Notes: a model not told the origin generated them from the sequence alone. Positions 1-8,815 are shown, counted from the first letter of the stretch. The stretch: DNA of 64,000 nucleotides from an uncultured Allobosea sp. (GCF_945957345.1 NZ_CAMFKW010000029.1:1-64000), one strand, 5' to 3'. Numbers and translations: made by a program.

Positions 1-370
1 GCGCGGTCAGCGCATGCGCCTCGAGATGGTTGATCGCGATGAAGGGCTTGCCGGTGGCGAGCGCGATCGCCTTGCCGGCGGTGAGGCCGACCATGACGCC
101 GCCGACCAGGCCGGGACCGGCCGCCGCCGCGACCGCGTCGATATCGCCCGGCTTCAGATCCGCATTGGCGAAGGCGCGGGCGATGATCCGGTCGATCGCC
201 TCGACATGGGCGCGGGCCGCGATCTCAGGCACCACGCCGCCATAGGCGGCATGTGCGGCGATCTGGCTCAGCACCTCGTTGGACAGAATCTTGCTCTCGC
301 CGGAGCGCTCGACGGAGACGATCGCGGCAGCCGTTTCGTCGCAGGTCGTCTCTATCCCCAGTACACGCAT
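1..370 (-). CDS. tsaD: tRNA N6-threonylcarbamoyladenosine synthase TsaD, N-terminal part (cut by window start)
   Basis: TsaD transfers the threonylcarbamoyl group to A37 of ANN-decoding tRNAs, together with TsaB and TsaE. The 123 codons present begin [13 protein letters not shown], the characteristic start of the family, with the ATG at 368-370. Near residues 110-120 lies [10 protein letters not shown], whose two histidines form the HxxxH metal site. The gene runs off the left edge of the window, so the rest cannot be judged. It is divergent from the hemD fusion gene, with about 270 bp between them. Divergence of tsaD from haem genes is common in Rhizobiales. Confidence 0.95.
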   Translation of the reverse strand, partial: MRVLGIETTCDETAAAIVSVERSGESKILSNEVLSQIAAHAAYGGVVPEIAARAHVEAIDRIIARAFANADLKPGDIDAVAAAAGPGLVGGVMVGLTAGKAIALATGKPFIAINHLEAHALTA

Positions 371-639
371 GATCGGTCGACTTGTCTCGCGGAATGAGGG
401 ATCAGACTCTAGGAAGCGTCCGGCGGTTCCGTGCCGGCAATTCCTTCGTATAGTGCGCGAGGGGGCGCAAGGCCAAGAGGTGCGTCGCAAGAGGCGCCTC
501 GACCGCCGTGATGGCAGGAACGGGAAAAGGAGACGGCATGCGCAGGATCATTGTTCCGCCTCAATGCAGCGTGATCGCGGAATGCTGCACGGTTCGCGGA
601 TCGTCCTGCGGTCGCCGCCGGTTTTGTCAGGAGCTGTGA
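371..639. other. Divergent intergenic region between tsaD and the hemD fusion
   Basis: These 269 bp must hold the promoters for both divergent genes. I see no recognisable gene here. In related genomes hemC (hydroxymethylbilane synthase) often sits between tsaD and hemD; neither strand here shows a piece that looks like HemC. A clear AGGAG ribosome binding site lies about 6 bases before the hemD ATG. Confidence 0.5.
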
Positions 640-2490
640 ATGCGCGTTTTCGTCTTTAGACCCCGCCCGGATGCCGAACGGACGGCACGCGCCATCGCCG
701 AGCACGGTTTCGAGCCGGTGGTCGCACCGCTCTTCGAGGTGATCCGCCTGACGGATGCCGCGCCCGAAGGTGCGTTCGATGCGATCGTTCTGACCAGCGG
801 CAACGGCGTGCCGGCGCTGGCGGATGGGCCGGCGACGTGGCACGACCTGCCGGTTTTCACCGTCGGCAGCCGCACGGCCGCCAAGGTGCGCGAGGCCGGG
901 CTCGACGATACCCGCAGCGCCGATGGCGACCGCAACGACCTGATCGAGCTGATCAAGCGGGTGCTGCCGGCGCCGGCGAAGCTGCTGATGATCGTCGGGC
1001 GCGACCGCAAGGAGGATGTGCCGGGTCGCCTGCGCGAGGCCGGTTATGAGGTGACGCTCTGGACAGCCTATGCGGCCGAGCCGGTCTCTGCGTTGCCGGA
1101 GGATATGCAGGCAGCGCTGCGACATGGCGGCGGAGGGGCTGCGCTGCATTATTCGGCGCGTGGTGCCCGAACCTTCATTGCGCTGGCGCAGGCGGCTGGC
1201 GTTGCTGACGAGGCGCTCGAACTGACCCACGTCGCGCTCTCCGCCGATGTCGCCTCGCCCCTGATCTCGGCTGGCGCCAGCACGGTGCTGGTCGCCGAGC
1301 ATCCGGAAGAGGCTGGAATGCTGGCAGCGCTGGAGCAGGTCTCGGCGCGCGAACGGCTCACTGATCCGGCCCGGCAGCAGCCGCGCGGGAGCCTGCAACG
1401 TACACCGCCGACAGTCGAGTTGAAGGCGGTGCCGGTGCCGGAAGCCGCCGAGGGGGCGGGCGCAGCGAAGCCCTCGCCGGAAGCGGCGGCGCCGACCGAA
1501 GCCTTGCCCAAAGAATTTTCGCCGCCGCCTGTCGAGCCGGCACGGCCACCTGTCGAGCGCGAAGCACCGGCCGGCACGCCCTGGCTTGCCGTTGCTGCGG
1601 CTGGACTCGTTGGGGGGGTGATCGGCGGCGCGCTCGTCAGTTACGCCCTGACCAGGTCCGCGCCGTCGGGAAGCACGGAAGCGATCGCCGAATTGCGCGG
1701 TCGGATCGAGACCTTGCAGGCTGGCGCAGCCGCGGCTGACCGCAAGGCGGCCGCTGCGACGGAGGTGGCCGCCAAGGCTGGCGCAGACTTGCAGGCGGTG
1801 ACGGCGAAGCTGGCTTCGCTCGGTAACGCGCCAGCGGCAGATACAAGCGCTTTCACGGCCCAGGCCCAGCGCGCCGAGGCGGCAGCCGCAGCGGTCGGCC
1901 AGCGGCTCGACCAGATTGCCGGACGGCTCGGCAATGTCGAGACGCAGGCGAAGGCAGCATCGGGCGCCAGCCCGGAAGCGATGGCGGCGGCGCGGATCGT
2001 CCTTGCCGAGCGGGTGCAGCGCGCGCTTGCCGGCGGGCGGCCCTTTGCCGGCGATATCGCGGCGCTGACGAAAAGCGGCGTGGCGCAGGCCGATGTCGCC
2101 GCCCTGGCGGTGGTCTCGTCGGGCGGCGCACCGACACGCGAGGCGCTGCAAGCAGGCTTCCGCAAGCATGGCGCGATGTTCCAGCGCGAGGTGATGCCGG
2201 CCTCCGATAGCTGGAGCGACAAGCTGCTGGCTTTGACCAGCCGCGTCGTCACGGTCCGCCCGGTCGGTGACAGCGGCTCGACAGATCCCGCGACGCTGCC
2301 GCTCCGGCTGGAAAGCGCCATAGCCGCCGGGGACATGGTCAAGGCTGCGGCCCTGTGGGGCCAGTTGCCTGAGCCGGCCCGCCGTGCCAGTGCGGAATTC
2401 GGCGCCGATCTGCAGAAGCGTGCCGCTGCGGATGCGGCGATCGCCAAAATCGCGCAGGATGCGGTTGCGGCGCTCGGCGTGGCCGGCTGA
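640..2490 (+). CDS. hemD: Uroporphyrinogen-III synthase (HemD) fused to a mitofilin-like membrane domain
   Basis: Residues 1 to about 235 match the HemD fold: RPRPDAERTA at the N-terminus, then VLTSGNGV, FTVGSRTA and LHYSARGARTF motifs. HemD closes and inverts ring D of hydroxymethylbilane to give uroporphyrinogen III. A proline/alanine-rich linker follows, then one membrane helix near residues 313-335, an alanine-rich coiled coil (about 345-440), and a C-terminal alpha-helical domain of the COG4223 mitofilin-like type found beside hemD in Rhizobiales. Usually these are two adjacent genes; here one 616-codon frame reads through. The start has a good AGGAG site. The next gene is 18 bp downstream, implying an operon. 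The fusion would tether haem synthesis to the inner membrane; this is inference. Confidence 0.85.
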   Translation: MRVFVFRPRPDAERTARAIAEHGFEPVVAPLFEVIRLTDAAPEGAFDAIVLTSGNGVPALADGPATWHDLPVFTVGSRTAAKVREAGLDDTRSADGDRNDLIELIKRVLPAPAKLLMIVGRDRKEDVPGRLREAGYEVTLWTAYAAEPVSALPEDMQAALRHGGGGAALHYSARGARTFIALAQAAGVADEALELTHVALSADVASPLISAGASTVLVAEHPEEAGMLAALEQVSARERLTDPARQQPRGSLQRTPPTVELKAVPVPEAAEGAGAAKPSPEAAAPTEALPKEFSPPPVEPARPPVEREAPAGTPWLAVAAAGLVGGVIGGALVSYALTRSAPSGSTEAIAELRGRIETLQAGAAAADRKAAAATEVAAKAGADLQAVTAKLASLGNAPAADTSAFTAQAQRAEAAAAAVGQRLDQIAGRLGNVETQAKAASGASPEAMAAARIVLAERVQRALAGGRPFAGDIAALTKSGVAQADVAALAVVSSGGAPTREALQAGFRKHGAMFQREVMPASDSWSDKLLALTSRVVTVRPVGDSGSTDPATLPLRLESAIAAGDMVKAAALWGQLPEPARRASAEFGADLQKRAAADAAIAKIAQDAVAALGVAG

Positions 2491-2508
2491 CGGAGGGTTG
2501 AGGGGTCC

Positions 2509-4215
2509 ATGGTTCGCGTTCTCGTCTACCTCGCCGTCTTCGCCTGCCTTGCCTTCGGCGCCGTCTGGCTCGCCGACCGGCCGGGCGAGGTTTCCGTGCT
2601 CTGGCAGGGCTACCGGATCGAAACCAGCGTCGCGCTGGCGGCGATCGGCGTCGTCGCGCTCGCCTTTCTCGTCCTGCTGGTCTGGGCGATCTTCCGCTTC
2701 GTCTTCGGTTTGCCCTCGGCTTTCAGCCTGTCCTCGCGGGCGCGGCGCCGGGCGCGCGGCTTCGAGGCCGTCTCACGCGGCATGGTCGCGATCGGCGCAG
2801 GCGATCCCATCGCCGCCGGTCGCTATACCGGCGAGGCGCGCCGCTTCGTTCCGAACGAGCCGCTGACCCTGCTGCTGGAGGCGCAGACCGCACAATTGAG
2901 CGGCGACCGGGCACAGGCCGAGGCTGCCTTCAAGGCGATGCTGGAGAAATCCGAGACGCGCGTGCTCGGCCTCCGTGGCCTCTTTGTCGAGGCCAAGCGG
3001 CGCGGCGACGTCACTGCCGCGCGCGCCTTTGCCGATGATGCGGTGCGCCGCTCGCCCTCGCTCGCCTGGGCCAATGACGCCTTGCTCGATTTCCATACCC
3101 AGGCCGGTGACTGGCAGGCGGCCCGCACTGCGGTCGAGCGGCGCGCCGCGCTCAGGCTGGCCGACAAGGCCGAGGCGCGTCGCCAGCGCGCCGTGCTGTT
3201 GGCGGCCGAAGCCTTGCAAGCGCGCGACCACGAACCCGAGAAGGCGCTCGCCGCTGCGCTCGAGGCGGTGAAGCTCGCGCCGGCCCTGACGCCGGCGGCC
3301 GCTCTGGCCGGCCGGATGCTCGCCGAGCGCGGCGATGTCCGCAAGGCGTCGAAGCTGCTGGAAGCCGCCTGGAAGGACGCGCCCCATCCCGACATCGCCG
3401 CCGCCTATCTCGATGCACGGCCGGGCGACAGCGCGCTCGACCGTCTCGCCCGGGCAGTCATGCTCACGAAACTGCGTCCTTCCGACCCGGAAAGCGTGCT
3501 GGCGTTGGCAGGAGCAGCGATCCAGGCGCGCGAGTTCCAGAAGGCGCGCGAGACCCTGAAGCCGCTGCTGGCGGGCGGTGCCTCGGTGCGTGCCTGCCTG
3601 CTGATGGCCGAACTGGAGGATGCCGAGCACGGCGCCGCCGGCCGCGTGCGCGAATGGCTGGCGCGGGCGACGCGGGCGCCGCGCGATGCGGCCTGGGTGG
3701 CGGACGGGCTGGTCTCCGACCACTGGATGCCGGTCTCGCCGATCACCGGGCGGCTCGACGCCTTCGTCTGGACCGTGCCGCCGGCGACACTGGGGAGCCG
3801 GGCGCAGGCCGTCGATGACGTGCTGGCGGATCTCGACGATTCGACCAGGCTGATCGAGGTCAAGGCCGAGAACGTCACGACGATCGAGCCTGCGGCCGTT
3901 GCGCCGCCACCTCCTCCGCCTCCGCCGCCTGCGCCCGCGCCGAAGGAAGAGCCCAAGCCGGAGCCGGTTGCCGCGGCGCCGGTTTCCAAGGAGGAGCCGA
4001 AGCCGGTCGTCGAGCCGAAGCCGGTCGAGCCGGTGGCAAGTTCCGAGACCAAGCCCGTCGAAGCTAAATCCGCCGAGGTCAAGCCAGCGGCTGCGCGCGA
4101 GGCAGCGCCGCCGAAGCCGGTGATCTTCCCGGTCTCGCATGCGCCTGACGACCCCGGCCCGGAGGAAGAACCGCCACCGGAGCCGAAGAAGAGCGGTTTC
4201 AGGCTGTTTGGCTGA
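2509..4215 (+). CDS. HemY-N domain, TPR-repeat inner-membrane protein
   Basis: A 568-residue protein with two N-terminal membrane helices (about residues 4-22 and 42-66) and the HemY_N signature of a helical hairpin followed by TPR-like helices (residues about 85-410). The C-terminal 110 residues are a low-complexity tail of proline, glutamate and lysine with a run of nine prolines, ending KKSGFRLFG. The name HemY refers to position next to hemD in enterobacteria; it is not the HemY oxidase, and its biochemical role is unknown. It follows the hemD-mitofilin gene by 18 bp, so the two are almost certainly co-transcribed and may act together in the inner membrane or periplasm. Confidence 0.85.
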   Translation: MVRVLVYLAVFACLAFGAVWLADRPGEVSVLWQGYRIETSVALAAIGVVALAFLVLLVWAIFRFVFGLPSAFSLSSRARRRARGFEAVSRGMVAIGAGDPIAAGRYTGEARRFVPNEPLTLLLEAQTAQLSGDRAQAEAAFKAMLEKSETRVLGLRGLFVEAKRRGDVTAARAFADDAVRRSPSLAWANDALLDFHTQAGDWQAARTAVERRAALRLADKAEARRQRAVLLAAEALQARDHEPEKALAAALEAVKLAPALTPAAALAGRMLAERGDVRKASKLLEAAWKDAPHPDIAAAYLDARPGDSALDRLARAVMLTKLRPSDPESVLALAGAAIQAREFQKARETLKPLLAGGASVRACLLMAELEDAEHGAAGRVREWLARATRAPRDAAWVADGLVSDHWMPVSPITGRLDAFVWTVPPATLGSRAQAVDDVLADLDDSTRLIEVKAENVTTIEPAAVAPPPPPPPPPAPAPKEEPKPEPVAAAPVSKEEPKPVVEPKPVEPVASSETKPVEAKSAEVKPAAAREAAPPKPVIFPVSHAPDDPGPEEEPPPEPKKSGFRLFG

Positions 4216-4261
4216 GCGGAAAAGGCGTGCGGCCGGCGGCCATGCGCCTTATAGCGGCGCG

Positions 4262-5290
4262 ATGACATCCGTTTCCGATCCGAATGCCGCCGTCACGCTG
4301 ACGGTCGGCCCCGAGCAGGCCGGCCAGCGTCTGGACAAGGCGCTCGCGCTGCTTGCCGGCGAGATTTCGCGTGCGCGCCTGCAGCAAGTCATCAAGGAGG
4401 GCGGCGTCAGCCTCAACGGCACCCTCTTCAGCGATGGCAGCCGCAAGGTCGTCGAGGGCGACACCATTGCGCTCGTCATGCCGGCGGCGAAGCCGGCCGA
4501 TCCGGTCGGGCAGGATATTCCGCTCGATGTCGTCTACGAGGACGAGCACCTGATCGTCATCGACAAGCCGGCGGGGCTCGTCGTCCATCCGGCCGGCGGC
4601 CATGAGGATGGCACGCTGGTCAATGCGCTGATCGCCCATTGCGGCGAGAGCCTCTCCGGCATCGGCGGCGTCCGGCGGCCTGGCATCGTCCACCGGCTCG
4701 ATAAGGATACCAGCGGTCTGCTCGTCGTCGCCAAGAACGACCGGGCGCATCAGAAGCTCGCCAAGCAGTTCGCCGATCATGGCCGCACCGGGCCGCTCCA
4801 GCGCGCGTATCTCGCCATCGCCTGGGGCGTGCCGCGCCTGCGGGAGGGCACGATCGACGCGCCGATCGAGCGCTCGGCCCGCAACCGCGAGAAGATGACC
4901 GTGGTGAAGGAAGGGCGCGGGCGCGAGGCGATCACACATATCGAATTGCTCGAACGCTATCCGCCGCTGTTGAAAGGCCTGAACGAGACCGAACCGCTGG
5001 CGAGCCTGATCGAGTGCCGTCTGGAAACCGGGCGCACGCACCAGATTCGCGTGCATATGAGCCATATCGGCCATCCCCTGCTGGGCGACCAGCTCTACGG
5101 CTCAGGCTTCGCCACCAAGGCCGTGCGCCTGCCCGCGGATGCGCAAGCCGCTCTGGCTGCGCTCGGCCGGCAGGCGCTGCATGCGGCGATCCTCGGCTTC
5201 GAGCATCCGGCGACCGGCGAGGAGATGCTGTTCGAATCCGAGCCGCCCGAGGATTTTGCGAATCTGCAAGCAGCACTCGCGCGGCTGTAA
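4262..5290 (+). CDS. rluD: RluD-family 23S rRNA pseudouridine synthase
   Basis: An S4 RNA-binding domain (about residues 15-75) is followed by the RluA/RluD catalytic domain. The active-site motif HRLDKDTSGLLV is present, with the catalytic aspartate at about residue 147. TGRTHQIRVHM and the C-terminal LHA segment are also typical. The enzyme isomerises uridines in helix 69 of 23S rRNA. I chose the ATG at 4262, which gives 342 residues; an upstream in-frame extension to 4139 overlaps the preceding gene and has no homology. Only 46 bp separate it from the preceding gene, so it may share its transcript. Confidence 0.9.
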   Translation: MTSVSDPNAAVTLTVGPEQAGQRLDKALALLAGEISRARLQQVIKEGGVSLNGTLFSDGSRKVVEGDTIALVMPAAKPADPVGQDIPLDVVYEDEHLIVIDKPAGLVVHPAGGHEDGTLVNALIAHCGESLSGIGGVRRPGIVHRLDKDTSGLLVVAKNDRAHQKLAKQFADHGRTGPLQRAYLAIAWGVPRLREGTIDAPIERSARNREKMTVVKEGRGREAITHIELLERYPPLLKGLNETEPLASLIECRLETGRTHQIRVHMSHIGHPLLGDQLYGSGFATKAVRLPADAQAALAALGRQALHAAILGFEHPATGEEMLFESEPPEDFANLQAALARL

Positions 5291-5335
5291 GCGAACCCGG
5301 CGGTTTTGCCACCTTTCCGCCAGAGTGAGTTCGCA

Positions 5336-5508
5336 TATACTGGGGTTGTTCGGATGCGGATGGCCAAGGGGGCGCCGCAAGCGAACGTTCCAACCGAACC
5401 GATGACGGTTTCCTGCGTTGGATCGTTTTGCCGGATCCGAAGCCTGCGCGAAGGTTGATCGCGCGGAGGGCCTGCCGCGAAGCGGGGGCCTCGATGAGGA
5501 GAACGAGC
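5336..5508 (+). promoter_or_regulatory. rpoH leader with a possible -10 box and a hairpin before the Shine-Dalgarno
   Basis: A TATACT hexamer at 5336-5341 resembles a sigma-70 -10 box, but no good -35 hexamer lies 16-18 bases upstream. A GC-rich, bulged hairpin can form at about 5466-5492, immediately before the AGGAG ribosome binding site at 5497-5501. It leaves the ribosome site free, so a ROSE-type thermometer is not supported. Confidence 0.25.
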
Positions 5509-6405
5509 ATGGCGAGTGCTTCGCTGCCCGTCCTGTCCGCCGAAGGCGGGCTGTCACGTTATCTCGATGAAATCCGCAAGTTCCCGATGCTGGAACCGAG
5601 CGAGGAATACATGCTGGCCAAGCGCTGGCGGGAGCATGGCGACCGCGATGCGGCGCACAAGCTCGTCACCTCGCATCTACGCCTCGTCGCCAAGATCGCC
5701 ATGGGCTATCGCGGCTACGGCTTGCCGATCGGCGAAGTCGTCTCGGAAGGCAATGTCGGCCTGATGCAGGCGGTCAAGCGTTTCGAGCCCGAGAAGGGTT
5801 TCCGCCTCGCCACCTACGCGATGTGGTGGATCAAGGCCTCGATCCAGGAATACATCCTGCGCTCGTGGTCGCTGGTGAAGATGGGCACCACGGCCAATCA
5901 GAAGAAGCTGTTCTTCAATCTGCGCAAGGCCAAGAGCAAGATCTCGGCGCTTGGCGAGGGCGACCTGCGTCCCGACCAGGTGCAGCAAATCGCGACCAAG
6001 CTCGGCGTCAACGAGCAGGACGTGGTCGACATGAATCGCCGCCTCGGGGGTGACGCTTCGCTCAACACGCCGCTGCGCGAGGATGGCGAAGGGGAGTGGC
6101 AGGACTGGCTGGTCGACGATTCGGAGAGCCAGGAACGCCGCCTCGCCGATTCCGAAGAGGCGGATAACCGCCACTCGGCCTTGCGTGAGGCGCTGGAGGT
6201 GCTGAACCCGCGCGAACGGCGTATCTTCGAGGCGCGCCGCCTGGCCGAGGATCCGATCACCCTGGAGCAGCTCTCAGAGGAGTTCGGCGTGTCGCGCGAA
6301 CGCGTCCGGCAGATCGAGGTCCGTGCCTTCGAGAAGGTGCAGGAAGCCGTGAAGAAGGCGATCACCCGTATCGAGGCGCCGCGCGCGGCGCTGCCGGCGG
6401 CCTGA
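5509..6405 (+). CDS. rpoH: Heat-shock sigma factor RpoH (sigma-32)
   Basis: Directs RNA polymerase to heat-shock promoters. Region 2 is clear (YRGYGLPIGEVVSEGNVGLM, then FRLATYAMWWIKASIQEYIL). The RpoH box QKKLFFNLR lies at residues 131-139 and separates this from other group 3 sigmas. Region 4.2 has the helix-turn-helix EFGVSRERVRQIE. The start at 5509 is preceded by AGGAG with about 7 bases of spacing and gives 298 residues, the usual length; a longer frame from 5428 adds 27 unlikely residues. Many alphaproteobacteria carry more than one rpoH, and I cannot tell which paralogue this is. A strong terminator follows. Confidence 0.95.
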   Translation: MASASLPVLSAEGGLSRYLDEIRKFPMLEPSEEYMLAKRWREHGDRDAAHKLVTSHLRLVAKIAMGYRGYGLPIGEVVSEGNVGLMQAVKRFEPEKGFRLATYAMWWIKASIQEYILRSWSLVKMGTTANQKKLFFNLRKAKSKISALGEGDLRPDQVQQIATKLGVNEQDVVDMNRRLGGDASLNTPLREDGEGEWQDWLVDDSESQERRLADSEEADNRHSALREALEVLNPRERRIFEARRLAEDPITLEQLSEEFGVSRERVRQIEVRAFEKVQEAVKKAITRIEAPRAALPAA

Positions 6406-6432
6406 GCGCAGTCGGATTTCAATGAAGTTCAA

Positions 6433-6460
6433 GGGGCGCCGCGAGGCGCCCCTTTTTCTT
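6433..6460 (+). terminator. Rho-independent terminator after rpoH
   Basis: GGGGCGCC, a GCGA loop, GGCGCCCC and then TTTTTCTT: an 8-bp GC stem with a tetraloop and a U-tract. It also lies just beyond the stop of the convergent DUF2125 gene. Confidence 0.9.
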
Positions 6461-6464
6461 GGCC

Positions 6465-7505
6465 TCAATAGAGCGGCGGCAGCGGCTGGAGGGGCATGCG
6501 GAAGGGGCCGATGAAGACCCGGCCTTCGCGCAGCGAAACCGGAGGCAGCGTCGTCAGGCCGGGAGCCGTTCCGGCATTGCCGCCACGCCCGCCCAACAAG
6601 CCGCCGAGGCCGCCAAGCAGATTGCCGACGCGCAGGCCGCCGATCTGCTCGATGCCGGCGGCTGCCAACTGAAGATCGCCGGAGACGCGGTGCAGCGGGT
6701 CTAGGATCAACTGCCCGCTGCCGTCGACACGGGCCTTGCCCTTGGTCGAGACGAGGCGGGTCAGCTCGAAGGTGCCGTTGGCCGTGCGCCAGCTTTCGAG
6801 GGCGTCTGGGTTGAAGCCCTTGCGGAAGCTCTCGGCTTGGGTGAGCGTCGCCTGCAGGTCGATTTCACCGGCCTCGGTATTACCGAGCAGCGCGTCGATC
6901 GGTGGCAGGATGGTGCCCTTGGCGGCGACCGCGATATCCACCGCTTGATCCGCCGCAGGGCGCGTCGGGTTGCGGCGCAGATGCGCTTCGAGCGTGGCGG
7001 CGCCCCAGGTCTCGGTCGTCAGGCCGGGCGTGGTCAGCACGCCGCGCGGCTCGCTGGCGACGAGCGCGAAACGCTCCGGGTTGCGCCAGGCAAAGCTGGC
7101 GTCGAGATTCTTCCAGGTCAGGTCGAGCACGCGGCCTTCGGGCAGGGTGACTTTCGCCGGGCTCGATGCCTCCAGGATGACGAGGCCGGGCGAATAGATC
7201 TGGCCGACCACGACCGCGGGACCGGTCTCGACGCGCACGGCATCGCCCCAGCGGGTGGACGTCAGGCTCAGCGCATTGCAGCGCAATTCGATGCGGAAGG
7301 GAAAGCCGCCGATGCTGCGATCGGTACAGGTCCAGGTGCGGCCACGTTCGACCTCGCGGGCCAGGGCGGTGTCGATCTCGGTCGCGATGCGGCCGCGTGC
7401 GTAGAACCAGAAGGCGGACCAGGCGGCAGCGAGGAGGACCAGCAGCATGAAGGGCCCGTAGAGCCAGAAGCGGCTGCGGCGGCGCGTCGGAAGGGGATCG
7501 GTCAT
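6465..7505 (-). CDS. DUF2125 family membrane-anchored protein
   Basis: A 346-residue protein with a short basic N-terminus and one membrane helix (about residues 14-34), followed by a long extracytoplasmic beta-rich region containing two cysteines early (WTCTDRSIGGFPFRIELRCNAL). This arrangement and the SIGGFPFRI motif are typical of DUF2125, a conserved Rhizobiales family of unknown function. The C-terminus has a glycine-rich stretch (GGLGGLLGGRGG). It is convergent with rpoH across a shared terminator and divergent from the ChaC-like gene. Confidence 0.8.
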   Translation of the reverse strand: MTDPLPTRRRSRFWLYGPFMLLVLLAAAWSAFWFYARGRIATEIDTALAREVERGRTWTCTDRSIGGFPFRIELRCNALSLTSTRWGDAVRVETGPAVVVGQIYSPGLVILEASSPAKVTLPEGRVLDLTWKNLDASFAWRNPERFALVASEPRGVLTTPGLTTETWGAATLEAHLRRNPTRPAADQAVDIAVAAKGTILPPIDALLGNTEAGEIDLQATLTQAESFRKGFNPDALESWRTANGTFELTRLVSTKGKARVDGSGQLILDPLHRVSGDLQLAAAGIEQIGGLRVGNLLGGLGGLLGGRGGNAGTAPGLTTLPPVSLREGRVFIGPFRMPLQPLPPLY

Positions 7506-7729
7506 GCGGCAGGCATTCCTTGCGCGAAGGCGGGCGGATCGCTAGATCGCCCGGACTGCTTTCGCGGGCGGTCTATCGCGTTGTCGTGGCACCGGATTTG
7601 CTCGAAAAGCGGATCACGCTCTTCGGCTCGATGGTTTAGCTCGCCGGACGGGAAGGCGCCAGAGCAAGCGACCCGACCGAACCGACAGGCCCAGCAAGCA
7701 GGCCGGCGCGGCTAAATTATGGGACGAGG

Positions 7730-8293
7730 ATGACGACCGCATTCGGCTCAACCGATCTCTGGGTCTTCGGCTATGGCTCGCTGATCTGGCGGCCGGGCTT
7801 CGCCTTCGAGGAGAGCGTGCAGGCGCGCCTGCACGGCTATCACCGTTCGCTCTGCGTGTTCTCGCATGTGCATCGCGGCACGCCGGAGCGGCCGGGGCTG
7901 GTGCTGGGGCTCGATCGCGGTGGGGTCTGCCGCGGGCTCGCCTTCCGCGTCGCGGCCTCGAAGGCGCAGGAGACGGTGGACTATCTGCGAGCGCGCGAGC
8001 AGGCGACGGCGGTCTATCTCGAGCGCCATGTCGCGCTGAAGCTGGAGGATGGCCGGCAGGTGCGCGGCATCGTCTATGTCGCCGACCGCAAGCACCTGCA
8101 ATATGCCGGCAAGCTGCCGCCGGAACAGCTTCTCAAGCTCGTGCGAGAGGGCAGGGGCCAGTCCGGGGAGAACCCGGATTATGTGCTGCAGACGCACGAG
8201 CACCTGCGCAAGATGGGAATCTTCGATCCCGTGCTGGCCGAGCTGGCGCAACAACTGGCGCCGGGGCTCGGTGCGCCGCATCCGCCCCTCTAG
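7730..8293 (+). CDS. ChaC-type gamma-glutamylcyclotransferase
   Basis: Members of this family cleave glutathione to 5-oxoproline and Cys-Gly in the cytosol. The substrate-binding YGSLIW motif is at residues 15-20, followed by RPGF. The likely catalytic glutamate is E90 in RAREQAT. At 187 residues it has the family length. The start ATG overlaps a GGACGAGG ribosome site. It stands alone between two divergent or convergent genes. Its presence, with a decayed gamma-glutamyltransferase about 19 kb away, suggests that glutathione turnover in this strain depends on the cytosolic route; that link is inference. Confidence 0.88.
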   Translation: MTTAFGSTDLWVFGYGSLIWRPGFAFEESVQARLHGYHRSLCVFSHVHRGTPERPGLVLGLDRGGVCRGLAFRVAASKAQETVDYLRAREQATAVYLERHVALKLEDGRQVRGIVYVADRKHLQYAGKLPPEQLLKLVREGRGQSGENPDYVLQTHEHLRKMGIFDPVLAELAQQLAPGLGAPHPPL

Positions 8294-8381
8294 CATCGAT
8301 CCGATGCCAGAGGGGTTTGATCTTGCATCGGCTTGCCTGAAAGCCGCATTCCACTTTTCGGGCCGATGCTTGGCGGGCTGA

Positions 8382-8780
8382 TCAGCCTTCCGGGTTCGCC
8401 TCCGGCATCAGGTCGAGCAGGGCGGCGCGGCGGCTCATCCCGTCCTCGGCGAGCAGATGGACGTGGATTTCGCAGGCGCCGGCGGCCATCACCGCGCGCT
8501 GCCAGCGGCCGAGTGCGGCCTCGATGCCGAAGGGGCCGGAATCACGGGCGGCGATGACGCGCCGGTCGGCTGAGATGGCGAGCAAGACCGCATCGGTGAA
8601 GCTCAGGGCATGCGTGTCGTCGACCGAGAAGACCGAGGCGACATAGCGCCGGCCCGAGCGGCCGCGCCATGCTGTGAAGCGGCGTTCGCTGAGCGCGGTC
8701 GCGCTGCGCAAGGGCATTTCACGGGCGGCCGGCGCCTCATCGAAGAGATCGGGGGTGTAGCGATAGGCGAGAGCGGCCAT
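8382..8780 (-). CDS. Small protein of unknown function preceded by a LexA-type SOS box
   Basis: A 132-residue protein I cannot place in a named family. No signal peptide or membrane helix is visible; the centre (SGRRYVASVFSVDD through DAVLLAIS to RVIAARDSG) has the alternating pattern of a small alpha/beta domain, and a histidine pair occurs in EIHVHLLAED. The start is firm: AGGAGG lies 8 bases before the ATG. Only 21 bp upstream is a perfect alphaproteobacterial SOS box (8801-8815), so it is probably induced by DNA damage. The gene is alone; plsC reads the same way from 8887, just upstream of the box. Confidence 0.75.
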   Translation of the reverse strand: MAALAYRYTPDLFDEAPAAREMPLRSATALSERRFTAWRGRSGRRYVASVFSVDDTHALSFTDAVLLAISADRRVIAARDSGPFGIEAALGRWQRAVMAAGACEIHVHLLAEDGMSRRAALLDLMPEANPEG

Positions 8781-8800
8781 GTCCGTTCCTCCTGGGATAG

Positions 8801-8815
8801 GAACAAAATGGGAAC
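8801..8815 (-). promoter_or_regulatory. LexA (SOS) box, GTTC-N7-GTTC
   Basis: On the minus strand the sequence is GTTCCCATTTTGTTC, a perfect match to the direct-repeat SOS box GTTC-N7-GTTC recognised by LexA in Rhizobiales and other alphaproteobacteria. It sits 21 bp upstream of the ATG of the 132-residue gene, where LexA would block its promoter or early transcript. Confidence 0.75.

Noticed and set aside
409..2169. 586-residue open frame antisense to hemD
   Set aside because: Arg/Gly-rich composition with no motif; it mirrors the high-GC hemD-mitofilin gene, whose sense frame has clear homology.
3899..4140. Tandem repeats in the HemY-like C-terminal tail
   Set aside because: Irregular Pro-Lys-Glu low complexity inside a real gene, not a periodic DNA repeat.
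5466..5501. ROSE-type RNA thermometer before rpoH
   Set aside because: The hairpin ends before the AGGAG site and does not pair with it; the UYGCU signature is absent.
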